A stretch of DNA of 64,000 bases from Candidatus Eisenbergiella merdavium (GCA_019119595.1 DWWS01000040.1:107774-171773); one strand, 5' to 3'. Counted from the stretch's first letter, positions 7,840 through 16,702 are shown. The notes: generated by a model not told the origin, from the letters alone. A program made the numbers and translations.

Positions 7840-8103
7840 ATGTTACATCCCTCTTACAGTGATTTGATGAAAGTGGTAAACAGCGGCGCGCAGGAGGGCG
7901 AGGGCCAGATCGTCAACAGCCGTTATTCCATCGTGATGGCGACGGCGAAGAGAGCCAGACAGATCATCGGCGGAGACGATCCGATGGTGAGCATGAAGAC
8001 GGGCATGAAGCCTCTGTCTGCCGCCGTGGAGGAGCTGAATGAAGGAAAGATCCGCATCCTGAGCGATGAGGAGGCCGCCGCGGAGCTTGGCGTGGAAGAA
8101 TGA
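7840..8103 (+). CDS. rpoZ: RNA polymerase omega subunit
   Basis: This 87-residue protein is the small omega subunit, which helps to assemble beta' and stabilise RNA polymerase. The diagnostic sequence is SRYSIVMATAKRARQI, followed by a short acidic C-terminus. It begins 4 bp after gmk, with GAAAGGAG over the gmk stop as ribosome site. A terminator follows 18 bp after its stop, which marks the end of the yicC operon. Confidence 0.95.
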   Translation: MLHPSYSDLMKVVNSGAQEGEGQIVNSRYSIVMATAKRARQIIGGDDPMVSMKTGMKPLSAAVEELNEGKIRILSDEEAAAELGVEE

Positions 8104-8121
8104 CGGGAAAGGAAAAGGAGG

Positions 8122-8153
8122 AAGAGAAATCGCTTCGGGCATTTCTCTTTTTT
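8122..8153 (+). terminator. Rho-independent terminator after rpoZ
   Basis: AAGAGAAAT (8122-8130) pairs with ATTTCTCTT (8141-8149) around a 10-nt loop, with T6 at the 3' side. It ends 12 bp before the rimO start codon. Confidence 0.75.
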
Positions 8154-8164
8154 CAGTCAGACCT

Positions 8165-9502
8165 ATGAAAATACTGTTTGTTTCCCTCGGCTGTGACAAA
8201 AACCTGGTGGATACGGAAATGATGCTGGGGATGCTGGCACAGCGGGGGCATACCTTTACGGACGATGAGGCGGAGGCGGAAGCCGTGGTGGTCAACACCT
8301 GCTGCTTCATCGGGGACGCCAAGGAGGAGAGCGTGAACACCCTTCTGCAGATGGCGGAGCTGAAAAAGGAAGGAAGGATCCGGGTGCTCATCGCTGCGGG
8401 CTGTCTTGCCCAGCGCTACCGGGAGGAGATCCAGCAGGAGATCCCGGAGGTGGATGAGATCCTTGGCACCATGGCCATCGACAAGGTGGCGGACGCCATC
8501 GACGAGGTGACGGCGGGACATAAGGAAAACCATATCCCGGAGCCCGACGCGGCGATCGTATACGGAAAGAAGCGCAGCGTGACCACCGGCGGCCATTACG
8601 CCTATCTCAAGATCGCGGAGGGCTGCGACAAGCGCTGCACCTATTGCGTGATCCCGAAGGTGCGCGGAAGCTTCCGCAGCGTGCCCATGGAGGCGCTTGT
8701 GAAGGAAGCCGAAGAGCTTGCGGCGGGCGGTGTGCGGGAGCTGATCCTCGTGGCGCAGGAAACCACCGTTTACGGCAAGGACCTGTACGGAAGAAAGGCG
8801 CTTCCCGAGCTTCTGGAAAAGCTGTGCCGCATTCCTGGCCTGTACTGGATCCGCCTTCTGTACTGCTATCCGGAGGAGATCACCCCGGAGCTGATCGACT
8901 GCATCAGACAGGAACCCAAGATCTGCCATTATCTGGATATGCCCATCCAGCATGCGGCGGACGGAATTTTGAAAAAAATGGGAAGGCGGACGAATCAGGA
9001 GGAGCTTCGGGAGCGCATCGCGCAGATCCGGGAGGCCATTCCCGATATCTGCCTGCGCACCACGCTGATCAGCGGTTTCCCGGGCGAGACCCAGGAGGAC
9101 TTCGAGGAGCTTTACAATTTTGTGGATGAGATGGAATTTGACCGGCTGGGCGTGTTCCCCTATTCCCAGGAGGAAGGAACCCCTGCGGCCGGGATGCCGG
9201 ATCAGGTACCCCAGGAGATCCGGGAATCCCGCAGGGATGAGCTGATGGAGCTGCAGCAGGAGATCGCCTTTGAAAAGGCGGAGGCGCAGAAGGGCCGGAC
9301 GGTGCTTGCCATGATCGAAGGAAAAATGGAGGACGAAAACGCCTATGTGGCAAGAACCTACATGGACGCGCCCGGCGTGGACGGCCTGCTTTTCATCAAC
9401 ACCGCAAGACAGCTTCTGACCGGAGATTTTGTCCGGGTGCGCGTCACCGGAGCCTGTGACTATGATTTGATAGGAGAATTGGAAGATGAATTTACCGAAT
9501 AA
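8165..9502 (+). CDS. rimO: Ribosomal protein uS12 methylthiotransferase
   Basis: This radical SAM enzyme adds a methylthio group to an aspartate of ribosomal protein uS12. The 445-residue protein contains the N-terminal UPF0004 domain with the first cluster (SLGCDKNLVDTE and later Cys), the radical SAM triad in EGCDKRCTYCVIPKVRG and a C-terminal TRAM domain. ATG 8165 is chosen because MKILFVSLGCDKNL is the family start. No Shine-Dalgarno lies in front of it; the only GGAGG nearby is part of the terminator stem. The gene overlaps pgsA by 17 bp. The order rimO-pgsA-cinA-recA is conserved in Firmicutes. Confidence 0.95.
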   Translation: MKILFVSLGCDKNLVDTEMMLGMLAQRGHTFTDDEAEAEAVVVNTCCFIGDAKEESVNTLLQMAELKKEGRIRVLIAAGCLAQRYREEIQQEIPEVDEILGTMAIDKVADAIDEVTAGHKENHIPEPDAAIVYGKKRSVTTGGHYAYLKIAEGCDKRCTYCVIPKVRGSFRSVPMEALVKEAEELAAGGVRELILVAQETTVYGKDLYGRKALPELLEKLCRIPGLYWIRLLYCYPEEITPELIDCIRQEPKICHYLDMPIQHAADGILKKMGRRTNQEELRERIAQIREAIPDICLRTTLISGFPGETQEDFEELYNFVDEMEFDRLGVFPYSQEEGTPAAGMPDQVPQEIRESRRDELMELQQEIAFEKAEAQKGRTVLAMIEGKMEDENAYVARTYMDAPGVDGLLFINTARQLLTGDFVRVRVTGACDYDLIGELEDEFTE

Positions 9503-10022
9503 GCTGACCATACTCAGAATGATCATGATCGTGCCCTTTGTGGTGTTCATGCTTGCGCCCATCGGAGGCGCAGCGGGAAAATGGATCGCCCTCGCTCTGT
9601 TCGTGGCGGCAAGCCTCACCGACCTTCTGGACGGAAAGATCGCAAGAAAATATAATCTGGTGACCACCTTTGGGAAATTCATGGACCCGCTGGCAGACAA
9701 GCTGCTGGTCTGCTCCGCCCTGATCTGTCTGGTGGAGCTGGGACGGATCCCCTCATGGATCGTCATCATCATCATCAGCCGGGAATTCATCATCAGCGGC
9801 TTCCGCCTGGTGGCCTCCGACAAGGGCGTGGTCATCGCGGCGAGCTGGTGGGGCAAATTTAAGACCACCTTCCAGATGGTGATGATCGTTCTGATGATCG
9901 CTGACATCGCCGCCCTTTCTATCGTGACGCAGATCGTCATGTGGATCGCCCTGATCCTGACGGTGGTGTCCCTTCTGGATTACCTGCTGAAAAACAGGGA
10001 CGTGATGAAAGATCCCAAATAA
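9486..10022 (+). CDS. pgsA: CDP-diacylglycerol-glycerol-3-phosphate phosphatidyltransferase
   Basis: This integral membrane enzyme makes phosphatidylglycerol phosphate from CDP-diacylglycerol and glycerol 3-phosphate. The 178-residue protein has the CDP-alcohol phosphotransferase motif D-G-x2-A-R-x8-G-x3-D-x3-D in LLDGKIARKYNLVTTFGKF followed by MDPLADK. Several hydrophobic segments span it. ATG 9486 lies inside the end of rimO and is preceded by TAGGAGAATTGG. Confidence 0.96.
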   Translation: MNLPNKLTILRMIMIVPFVVFMLAPIGGAAGKWIALALFVAASLTDLLDGKIARKYNLVTTFGKFMDPLADKLLVCSALICLVELGRIPSWIVIIIISREFIISGFRLVASDKGVVIAASWWGKFKTTFQMVMIVLMIADIAALSIVTQIVMWIALILTVVSLLDYLLKNRDVMKDPK

Positions 10023-10047
10023 AAAAAGCGTGCGTCAGAGTAAAAAG

Positions 10048-10110
10048 ATGCCGTCTGATGGCGGCATGAACCTTTGGTTCGTGCTTGTATAGATATCGCC
10101 GATGGCGGTA
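10048..10110 (+). promoter_or_regulatory. Three small hairpins in the pgsA-cinA spacer
   Basis: ATGCCG/CGGCAT (10048-10067), GAACC-TTT-GGTTC (10068-10080) and TATCGCC-GAT-GGCGGTA (10094-10110) follow each other. The last one ends next to the cinA ribosome site. A segment like GATGGCGGCATG is repeated as GATGGCGGTATG 44 bp later. Confidence 0.4.
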
Positions 10111-10121
10111 TGGAGGTAGAA

Positions 10122-11372
10122 ATGACAGTAGAGCTGATCTGTGTGGGAACCGAGCTTCTGCTTGGAAATATCGTGAATACCAACGCGGCCTGGCTGGCGG
10201 AGCAGTGCGCCGCGCTGGGCCTGTCCTGCTATTATCAGACGGTGGTGGGGGACAATGCGCAGCGCCTTGCAGGGATCCTGCGGACCGGGCTGGAGCGCTC
10301 CGATATCCTGATCCTGTCGGGCGGCCTTGGGCCAACCCAGGACGATCTGACGAAGGAAACGGCGGCGCAGGTCTGCGGGAAGCGGCTGATTGAGGATGCG
10401 CGCTCCCTTTCCCGGATCGAGGACTATTTCCGGGAGCGGGGGCTGAAAATGACGGACAATAACCGGAAGCAGGCTCTGGTTCCGGAAGGGGCCGTTGTGG
10501 TTGACAACGATAACGGAACGGCCCCCGGGATCATTCTGGAAAAGGACGGAAAACATATCGTCCTGCTTCCCGGCCCGCCCAACGAGCTGACCCCCATGTT
10601 TGAAAAGAGCATCGCGCCCTGGCTTCTGTCCCTGAATCCGAACGGCCCTGCGGTGATCTATTCCCGCACGGTGAAGATCTGCGGCCTGGGAGAGAGCGGC
10701 GTGGAGAGCCTGATCACCGACCTGGAAGCCCATGAAAATCCCACGGTGGCCCCTTATGCAAAGACGGGAGAGGTGCACCTGCGCGTCACCGCCCGCGCGG
10801 CGGATGAAAAAGCGGCGAAAAAGCTGGTGAAGCCCGTTGTGAAGGAGCTGGAAAGACGGTTCGGCCGGGCGGTCTACACCACCAAAAACGAGGTGACGCT
10901 GGAAGAAGCAGTGGCCCGGCTTCTGAAAAAGAACGGTCTGACCGCAGCTACGGTGGAATCCTGCACCGGAGGCCTTCTTGCCGGAAGGCTGGTTAATGTG
11001 CCCGGCGTGTCGGATGTGTTTAAGAGCGGATTTGTGACCTATTCCAATAAGGCGAAGCGCAGACATGTGGGAGTGAAAAAGGAAACCCTGCAAAAATATG
11101 GCGCAGTAAGCCCTCAGACCGCGGAGGAAATGGCTGTGGGCGGAGCGAAGGCTGCCGGAGCGGACGTGGCGGTTTCCATAACGGGAATCGCCGGGCCTGA
11201 CGGCGGAACCGATGAAAAGCCGGTCGGCCTTGTTTATATGGCCTGCTTCGTCTGCGGCAATGTATGGGTGGAAAAATTCCACTTCAAGGGAAACCGGGCG
11301 AAGATCCGGGAAGCCTCGGTGGCAGCTGCGCTGACGCTGATGCGAAGCTGCATTCTGGAGGTGTTTGGCTGA
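10122..11372 (+). CDS. cinA: CinA: nicotinamide-nucleotide amidase / competence-damage protein
   Basis: The 416-residue protein has two domains. Residues of about 1-170 form the MoCF-like COG1058 domain (CVGTELLLGNIVNTN, LSGGLGPTQDDLTKE), linked to ADP-ribose pyrophosphatase activity. Residues of about 255-415 form the PncC-type amidase domain (ESCTGGLLAGRL, SVSITGIAGPDGGTDEKPVG), which deamidates nicotinamide mononucleotide. ATG 10122 is chosen because GGAGGT lies 5 nt upstream; a longer frame from 10074 lacks a ribosome site. It belongs to the pgsA-cinA-recA block, here interrupted before recA by one extra gene. Confidence 0.95.
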   Translation: MTVELICVGTELLLGNIVNTNAAWLAEQCAALGLSCYYQTVVGDNAQRLAGILRTGLERSDILILSGGLGPTQDDLTKETAAQVCGKRLIEDARSLSRIEDYFRERGLKMTDNNRKQALVPEGAVVVDNDNGTAPGIILEKDGKHIVLLPGPPNELTPMFEKSIAPWLLSLNPNGPAVIYSRTVKICGLGESGVESLITDLEAHENPTVAPYAKTGEVHLRVTARAADEKAAKKLVKPVVKELERRFGRAVYTTKNEVTLEEAVARLLKKNGLTAATVESCTGGLLAGRLVNVPGVSDVFKSGFVTYSNKAKRRHVGVKKETLQKYGAVSPQTAEEMAVGGAKAAGADVAVSITGIAGPDGGTDEKPVGLVYMACFVCGNVWVEKFHFKGNRAKIREASVAAALTLMRSCILEVFG

Positions 11373-11468
11373 ATCATCGGAAACGGCGGGGAAAGCGTGT
11401 TCCGCCGGACTGACGCGGGGGAGAGACGGGATTTGCTTGCGGCCGGCAGGGCCGACGGAGGGATGATT

Positions 11469-12851
11469 ATGAACGAAGCGCATCAGGAGGAATATACATT
11501 TTGCCCGGAATGCGGGGCCCTCGCCAAAGATGGCGTCTGCGTAAACTGCGGCTGGGGAAAGGCGGAAAGCAGGCCGGACGGAGATTGGAATGCGCCCGAG
11601 GCTGACGGCATGACGGACAGCCCATACCTGCAGGATGGAAACGATACCCAAAACAAAAATGCCGGTTCCACAGACTATGGCCCGCAGAACGGAGCCGGCT
11701 ATGGCCCTGGAACCGGCCCTTTTTGCGGCCCGCAGAATAGAGGCGGCTACGACCCTGGAACCGGCCCGTTTTACGGCCCGCAAAACGGAAGGAACCCTGG
11801 CTTTGGCTGCGGCCCGAACGGCGGACAGGGGCCATGGCAGGGACAGCCGTACGGACAGGATTATGGCGGCGGAATGCCCCCGTATACGCCCCATGGCCAT
11901 GGCCCGCAGCCTTACGGTACTTACGGAGCAGGACCGGACAAAAGGAATAACACAAAGGTAATCGCCGCAGTCGCCATAACCGTGCTGGCTGTTTTGCTTT
12001 GCCTTGCTCTGGTTCTGATATTCTTCCTGGTGAAAAATTCTGTGCATACCGCAGTGATCTCTGAAACCGAACGGCAGGAAAATTTTGGAATTCCCTATCC
12101 GGATGAGGGCTACGCGCCGGAATGGTACGGACAGCTTCCCTACGAATATGATGCGCCCTCCGAAGCGGAGCCGGAACCGGAGGAGGAATATGTGCCCAGC
12201 GCGGAGGATGATTATTACGTGACGCTTGCGGACGCGGTGCGGGATGATCTGAGCTATTCCGTGGAATGGGAGGAATATGATCTGACGGACGATGAGACAG
12301 GGGCAACCGCTGTCGGCAGGTATCCCAGGCTTGTGGGAGGAAATATCCCGCAGGTGGAAGAGCTGAACGAGCTGATCGAAAGGGAAGCTACCTATTTCAC
12401 AAACCTCTACAACTATTATAGAAGCTGGCAGGGTGAAAACGTGGTCTATAACGTGGAGAGCATGGGCTACGTTACCTATATGGATGAAGAAAAGATCAGC
12501 ATTGTGCTGGAGGAAAATTATGTGATGGACGGGCAGAGCAGCATTTCTCTGTACAGCATCAATATTGACCTCATCAGCGGGGAGGTGCTGAACAACGGAA
12601 GGCTGATCGAATACAGCCAGAAGCTTGTCGATGAATTCCGCAGCCAGAACGAATACCAGAATGGAGCGGTTGACGCGGTGGAGAATATGGATGATGAACA
12701 GCTTCTCGATTTCCTTTCTGATGAGAATACGAATATTGTGTTCTATACTCCTGTGGGGCTGGAAATAGGATTTAACTATACTACCAGCGACAGCACGGGA
12801 TGGGTGACGGCTACTATAAAAAATTACGAGCGGTATGTGACGAAGTTTTGA
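11469..12851 (+). CDS. Zinc-ribbon membrane protein with Gly/Pro/Tyr repeats and DUF3298-like outer domain
   Basis: This 460-residue protein starts at ATG 11469 behind GGAGGG. An N-terminal zinc ribbon (CPECGALAKDGVCVNCGW) is followed by a long low-complexity segment rich in Gly, Pro, Asn, Gln and Tyr that contains two 16-residue repeats. One transmembrane helix follows at about residue 162-188 (AAVAITVLAVLLCLALVLIF). The rest is acidic and probably extracellular; it has the feel of the DUF4163/DUF3298 fold (PQVEELNELIEREATYF, ISGEVLNNGRLI), as in RsiV-like proteins. It sits between cinA and recA, where Firmicutes usually have no gene. Function unknown. Confidence 0.65.
   Translation: MNEAHQEEYTFCPECGALAKDGVCVNCGWGKAESRPDGDWNAPEADGMTDSPYLQDGNDTQNKNAGSTDYGPQNGAGYGPGTGPFCGPQNRGGYDPGTGPFYGPQNGRNPGFGCGPNGGQGPWQGQPYGQDYGGGMPPYTPHGHGPQPYGTYGAGPDKRNNTKVIAAVAITVLAVLLCLALVLIFFLVKNSVHTAVISETERQENFGIPYPDEGYAPEWYGQLPYEYDAPSEAEPEPEEEYVPSAEDDYYVTLADAVRDDLSYSVEWEEYDLTDDETGATAVGRYPRLVGGNIPQVEELNELIEREATYFTNLYNYYRSWQGENVVYNVESMGYVTYMDEEKISIVLEENYVMDGQSSISLYSINIDLISGEVLNNGRLIEYSQKLVDEFRSQNEYQNGAVDAVENMDDEQLLDFLSDENTNIVFYTPVGLEIGFNYTTSDSTGWVTATIKNYERYVTKF
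11679..11774 (+). repeat. Two tandem 48-bp coding repeats
   Basis: The units at 11679-11726 and 11727-11774 encode GPQNxxGYxPGTGPFx twice; a third, partial unit (GPQNG) follows. They lie in the cytoplasmic linker of the zinc-ribbon membrane protein. Confidence 0.85.
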
Positions 12852-12859
12852 TGAAACAG

Positions 12860-12890
12860 ATCCCCGCGGCTTTCTGGCCGGCGGGGATTT
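12860..12890 (+). terminator. GC-rich hairpin terminator
   Basis: ATCCCCGC at 12860-12867 pairs with GCGGGGAT at 12881-12888, extended inside by GGC/GCC. Only a short T-rich tail (TTTAT) follows, 9 bp after the preceding stop. Confidence 0.6.
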
Positions 12891-12976
12891 ATCATAAAAG
12901 GCGTAGTTGTGAAAAAACGGTGGATTTTCAGCAGAAATCATGCTACAATAAATTACATTCATTTTTTTCAGATAGA

Positions 12977-13004
12977 CCGGACCCGTCGGCTGTGTCCGGG
13001 TTTT
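12977..13004 (+). terminator. Possible second terminator
   Basis: CCGGAC (12977-12982) pairs with GTCCGG (12994-12999), followed by GTTTT. It lies just upstream of the recA promoter. Confidence 0.45.
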
Positions 13005-13036
13005 CAGGCGTTTCGCCGTAATTTCCAGAAATAGAA

Positions 13037-13065
13037 TTGACAAATCCGGGCGGATGTTTTAAGAT
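13037..13065 (+). promoter_or_regulatory. Sigma-A promoter of recA
   Basis: Perfect TTGACA at 13037-13042, 17-bp spacer, TAAGAT at 13060-13065. Confidence 0.85.
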
Positions 13066-13071
13066 GAAAAA

Positions 13072-13083
13072 GAACATTTGTTC
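13072..13083 (+). promoter_or_regulatory. LexA (SOS) box of recA
   Basis: GAACATTTGTTC matches the Gram-positive LexA core GAAC-N4-GTTC exactly. It covers the predicted transcription start, so LexA bound here would block initiation until RecA filaments trigger LexA self-cleavage. Confidence 0.85.
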
Positions 13084-13198
13084 TGGATGAAAAACGGGCG
13101 GCTGCCGTCACGGACACCGTTCCGGGGCGATTGAAATACCGCCGGGTTATAAAAGAGGCTGGCACGGACCGGCAGTTCGTGCTGTGAAGGAGGAAGAA

Positions 13199-14293
13199 AT
13201 GGAAAGAGAAGAGAAGCTGAAAGCGCTGGATGCGGCGCTGGCACAGATTGAGAAGCAGTATGGCAAGGGAGCGGTGATGAAGCTGGGAGATCCGTCCTCG
13301 CAGATGAACGTGGAGACCATTCCCACGGGGGCGCTCAGCCTTGATATCGCTCTGGGACTGGGAGGCATTCCCAAGGGAAGGATCGTGGAGATATACGGGC
13401 CGGAGTCCAGCGGTAAGACGACCGTGACGCTTCATATGATCGCGGAGGTGCAGAGGCGGGGAGGAATCGCGGGCTTCATTGACGCGGAGCATGCGCTGGA
13501 TCCCGTCTATGCGAAGAATATCGGTGTGGATATCGATAATCTGTATATTTCTCAACCGGATAACGGAGAGCAGGCGCTGGAGATTACGGAGACAATGGTG
13601 CGTTCCGGAGCAATCGATATCATCGTCGTTGACTCGGTGGCGGCTCTGGTGCCGAAGGCGGAGATTGACGGGGACATGGGCGACTCTCATGTGGGTCTGC
13701 AGGCAAGGCTGATGTCCCAGGCGCTGCGCAAGCTGACCGCTGTGATCAGCAAGTCCAACTGCACGGTGATCTTCATCAACCAGCTCCGTGAGAAGGTGGG
13801 CGTGATGTTTGGAAACCCGGAGACCACCACGGGAGGCCGTGCACTCAAATTTTATTCCACTATCCGGCTTGATGTCCGCAGGATCGAGGCGCTCAAGCAG
13901 GGCGGCGAGGTGGTGGGAAACCGCACGCGCGTGAAGGTGGTGAAGAATAAGATCGCTCCCCCCTTCAAGGAAGCGGAGTTCGATATCATGTTCGGAAAGG
14001 GAATCTCAAGGGAAGGGGATATTCTGGACCTTGCGGTGGGGCTGAATATTGTCAACAAGAGCGGCGCGTGGTTTGCCTATGAAGGAAACAAGATCGGTCA
14101 GGGCCGGGAAAATGCCAAGACCTTCCTTGCGGATCACAGAGAGGTCTGCGATGAGATCGAGCAGAAGGTGAGAGCGCATTATATTTCCGAAGCGAAGCCT
14201 CAGGAGGACAAAGAGGAAGCGGAACAGAAGGAAAAGGCGGCTGAAAAGCCCGGAAAGCAGCCGGAAAGACAGCCCGAAAAGCAGTCGCAATAA
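13199..14293 (+). CDS. recA: Recombinase RecA
   Basis: RecA forms filaments on single-stranded DNA, promotes strand exchange and triggers LexA cleavage. The 364-residue protein has Walker [10 protein letters not shown], Walker [12 protein letters not shown], the L1 loop [18 protein letters not shown] and the L2 region [20 protein letters not shown]. The C-terminus ends in a Glu/Lys/Gln-rich tail. ATG 13199 follows AAGGAGG; the in-frame GTG 13184 lies upstream of that site. recX follows after 18 bp, so the two are probably co-transcribed under LexA control. Confidence 0.98.
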   Translation: MEREEKLKALDAALAQIEKQYGKGAVMKLGDPSSQMNVETIPTGALSLDIALGLGGIPKGRIVEIYGPESSGKTTVTLHMIAEVQRRGGIAGFIDAEHALDPVYAKNIGVDIDNLYISQPDNGEQALEITETMVRSGAIDIIVVDSVAALVPKAEIDGDMGDSHVGLQARLMSQALRKLTAVISKSNCTVIFINQLREKVGVMFGNPETTTGGRALKFYSTIRLDVRRIEALKQGGEVVGNRTRVKVVKNKIAPPFKEAEFDIMFGKGISREGDILDLAVGLNIVNKSGAWFAYEGNKIGQGRENAKTFLADHREVCDEIEQKVRAHYISEAKPQEDKEEAEQKEKAAEKPGKQPERQPEKQSQ

Positions 14294-14311
14294 GCTGCGG
14301 GAGAAGGACAG

Positions 14312-14938
14312 ATGACGGTTACCAGTATCCTGCCGGAGGGCAGAACGAAGTATGCGGTCGTCATTGACGGAGAGCGTGTGTTCACCCTGTACCGGGGAGA
14401 GCTTTCCAGATACCGGATCCGGGAAGGGGAAGAGCTTTCGGAGGAGGCGTTTGCTGAAATCATGCAGACGCTTCTTCCCAAACGGGCAAAGCTGCGCTGT
14501 ATGAACCTTTTAAAGAGCCGCAGCTATACCAGAAGACAACTGACGGAAAAGCTCCGCGCGGGAAAATATCCGGAAGCCGTGATCGAGGAGGCCCTGGCTT
14601 ATGTGGAATCCTACGGCTATGTTGACGATGCGGCCTATGCAAGAAGCTATGTAGAGGATCAGATAGAGAAAAAGGGCCTCAGAAGGATTGAGGAGGAGCT
14701 TCTCAGAAAGGGCGTTGACCGGGCGCTGATCGAGGAAGCCGTTTCCCTGGTACAGGAGAAGGACGGCGCGCAGGATGAAGCCTCTTTGATTCGCGCTCTT
14801 CTGGAAAAAAAGCGTTTTAACGCCGCAGAGGCAGATCTGTCGGAGAGAAGAAGGATACAGGCTTTTCTTTTTCGAAAGGGTTTTTCGGCGGAGGGTATAC
14901 GCAGAGCGATGGACGGGGGCTGTTATGACGACATATAG
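14312..14938 (+). CDS. recX: RecA regulator RecX
   Basis: RecX binds RecA filaments and limits their growth. The 208-residue protein shows the three-helix tandem repeats of the family (LLKSRSYTRRQLTEKL, then YVDDAAYARSYVEDQIEKKG, and a third near the end). ATG 14312 follows GGGAGAAGGACAG. Directly downstream of recA, as in several Firmicutes and Proteobacteria. The stop codon TAG (14936-14938) lies inside the first unit of a 10-bp tandem repeat. Confidence 0.9.
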   Translation: MTVTSILPEGRTKYAVVIDGERVFTLYRGELSRYRIREGEELSEEAFAEIMQTLLPKRAKLRCMNLLKSRSYTRRQLTEKLRAGKYPEAVIEEALAYVESYGYVDDAAYARSYVEDQIEKKGLRRIEEELLRKGVDRALIEEAVSLVQEKDGAQDEASLIRALLEKKRFNAAEADLSERRRIQAFLFRKGFSAEGIRRAMDGGCYDDI

Positions 14939-14963
14939 GCATATATAGGCATATATAGGCATC
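14931..14963 (+). repeat. 10-bp tandem repeat (3 copies) over the recX stop
   Basis: Three units with the consensus ATATATAGGC run from 14931; the first is ACATATAGGC. The first unit contains the recX stop codon. Every unit brings another in-frame or near-frame TAG. Confidence 0.9.
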
Positions 14964-15028
14964 AGGAAGAAATGCAGCATTTTTTTTGTGCAGAAGCAAC
15001 GAAAAAAAATGAAAAATGTGTTTTGGAC

Positions 15029-15057
15029 TTGACATAGTACCTGTTATTTATTAAAAT
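15029..15057 (+). promoter_or_regulatory. Sigma-A promoter of rny
   Basis: Perfect TTGACA at 15029-15034, 17-bp spacer, TAAAAT at 15052-15057. The leader is about 90 nt. Confidence 0.85.
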
Positions 15058-15154
15058 TGTAGTGTTGTAAACGATTATAAGAATGTTTGTGTGTACATAC
15101 ATTCTGTGACAGATATTCGTACAATGAAAATTAAATAAGGAGGTGCTCCTGTCT

Positions 15155-16702
15155 ATGCTTTATTACGTGATAGCGGTAGCGGTCACACTGGTGATTTCTG
15201 TCCCGGTGACTTTCGTGGTGACTTCTGCATACAGGAAAAAAGAAACGGAAACGAAAATCGGTAATGCCGAGGAGAAAGCCAGGGAGATCATTGACGACGC
15301 TTTGAAGTCTGCTGAGGCCAAAAAGCGGGAAGGTCTGCTGGAGGTAAAGGAAGAATCCATTCGTGCAAAGAACGAACTGGATAAGGAGATCAAGGAACGC
15401 AGAGCAGAGGTGCAGCGTTTTGAGAGAAGGGTTCAGCAGAAAGAGGAGAATGTGGACAAGAAGGCGGATGCCCTTGAAAAGAAGGAATCCACGCTTTCAG
15501 CCCGTGAAGGAGAGCTGGCTAAGCAGAGATCAGAGATCGCAAAGCTGAATGAGCAGAGAATACAGGAACTGGAACGAATCTCAGGTTTAACCTCCGAACA
15601 GGCAAAAGATTACCTGTTGAAAATTGTTGAAGATGAAGTAAAGCACGAATCAGCCGTAATGATCAAGGATATGGAGGCCAGGGCCAAAGAGGAGGCGGAT
15701 AAGAAGGCTCGCGAATATGTGGTTACGGCCATTCAGAGATGTGCGGCCGACCATGTTGCGGAAGCTACAATATCCGTCGTCCAGCTTCCCAACGATGAAA
15801 TGAAGGGAAGGATCATCGGGCGTGAGGGCCGCAATATCAGAACGCTGGAAACGCTGACCGGCGTGGATCTGATCATCGACGATACCCCGGAAGCGGTTAT
15901 TTTGTCTTCCTTCGATCCGATCAGAAGAGAGGTCGCGAGGATCGCGCTTGAGAAGCTGATCGTGGATGGACGTATTCATCCCGCGAGAATCGAAGAGATG
16001 GTGGAAAAGGCGCAGAGGGAAGTCGAGGTAATGATCAAAGAGGAGGGAGAGGCCGCGCTCCTGGAAGTGGGCGTGCACGGCGTTCATCCCGAACTCGTAA
16101 AGTTACTCGGAAAACTGAAGTTCAGGACGAGCTACGGACAGAATGCGCTGAAGCATTCCATAGAGGTGGCTCAGTTGTCAGGACTTCTGGCAAGCGAGCT
16201 TGGACTGGATGTGAGAATGGCAAAGCGTGCCGGCCTGCTGCATGATATCGGCAAGGCTGTGGATCACGAAATGGAAGGCTCCCACATTCAGCTCGGCGTT
16301 GAGCTTTGTAAAAAGTATAAGGAATCCGCCGTCGTCATTAACGCGGTGGAATCCCATCACGGCGATGTTGAGCCGACTACCCTCATTTCCTGCGTCGTGC
16401 AGGCGGCTGATACGATTTCGGCAGCCCGGCCCGGTGCAAGAAGGGAGACGCTGGAAACCTATACCAGCAGGCTTACGCAGCTGGAAGAAATCGCAAACAA
16501 TTTCAAAGGTGTGGATAAATCTTATGCCATTCAGGCGGGCAGAGAGATTCGTGTTATGGTAATTCCTGAACAGGTATCGGATGCGGACATGGTTCTGATG
16601 GCCCGTGATATTTCAAAGGCGATTGAAGCCGATCTGGAATATCCCGGACAGATCAAGGTCAATGTTATCAGAGAAAGCCGCGTTTCGGATTACGCAAAAT
16701 AG
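15155..16702 (+). CDS. rny: Ribonuclease Y
   Basis: RNase Y is the membrane-anchored endoribonuclease that starts mRNA decay in many Firmicutes. The 515-residue protein has an N-terminal transmembrane helix ([20 protein letters not shown]), a long coiled coil (about 25-200), a KH domain ([20 protein letters not shown]) and an HD phosphohydrolase domain with the metal-binding HD in [17 protein letters not shown] 15155 is chosen over GTG 15143, which overlaps the AAGGAGG site. That site lies in a small hairpin, AGGAG-GTG-CTCCT. The gene follows recA-recX, as in the Bacillus recA-ymdA region. Confidence 0.96.
   Translation: MLYYVIAVAVTLVISVPVTFVVTSAYRKKETETKIGNAEEKAREIIDDALKSAEAKKREGLLEVKEESIRAKNELDKEIKERRAEVQRFERRVQQKEENVDKKADALEKKESTLSAREGELAKQRSEIAKLNEQRIQELERISGLTSEQAKDYLLKIVEDEVKHESAVMIKDMEARAKEEADKKAREYVVTAIQRCAADHVAEATISVVQLPNDEMKGRIIGREGRNIRTLETLTGVDLIIDDTPEAVILSSFDPIRREVARIALEKLIVDGRIHPARIEEMVEKAQREVEVMIKEEGEAALLEVGVHGVHPELVKLLGKLKFRTSYGQNALKHSIEVAQLSGLLASELGLDVRMAKRAGLLHDIGKAVDHEMEGSHIQLGVELCKKYKESAVVINAVESHHGDVEPTTLISCVVQAADTISAARPGARRETLETYTSRLTQLEEIANNFKGVDKSYAIQAGREIRVMVIPEQVSDADMVLMARDISKAIEADLEYPGQIKVNVIRESRVSDYAK

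Larger units (their letters stand above)
12852..13198. other. Intergenic region before recA
   Basis: It holds two terminator-like hairpins (12860-12888 and 12977-13004), the recA promoter (13037-13065), the LexA box (13072-13083) and a 5' leader of about 125 nt. No small gene is evident. Confidence 0.6.

Noticed and set aside
8153..9940. A 595-codon minus-strand frame opposite rimO and pgsA
   Set aside because: Its composition (many His and Leu) is the mirror image of the plus-strand codons; no ribosome site or motif supports it.
10035..13043. A 1002-codon open frame on the minus strand opposite cinA and the zinc-ribbon gene
   Set aside because: The plus strand has clear family motifs and ribosome sites here; the antisense frame is low complexity and a by-product of the G+C-rich codon pattern.
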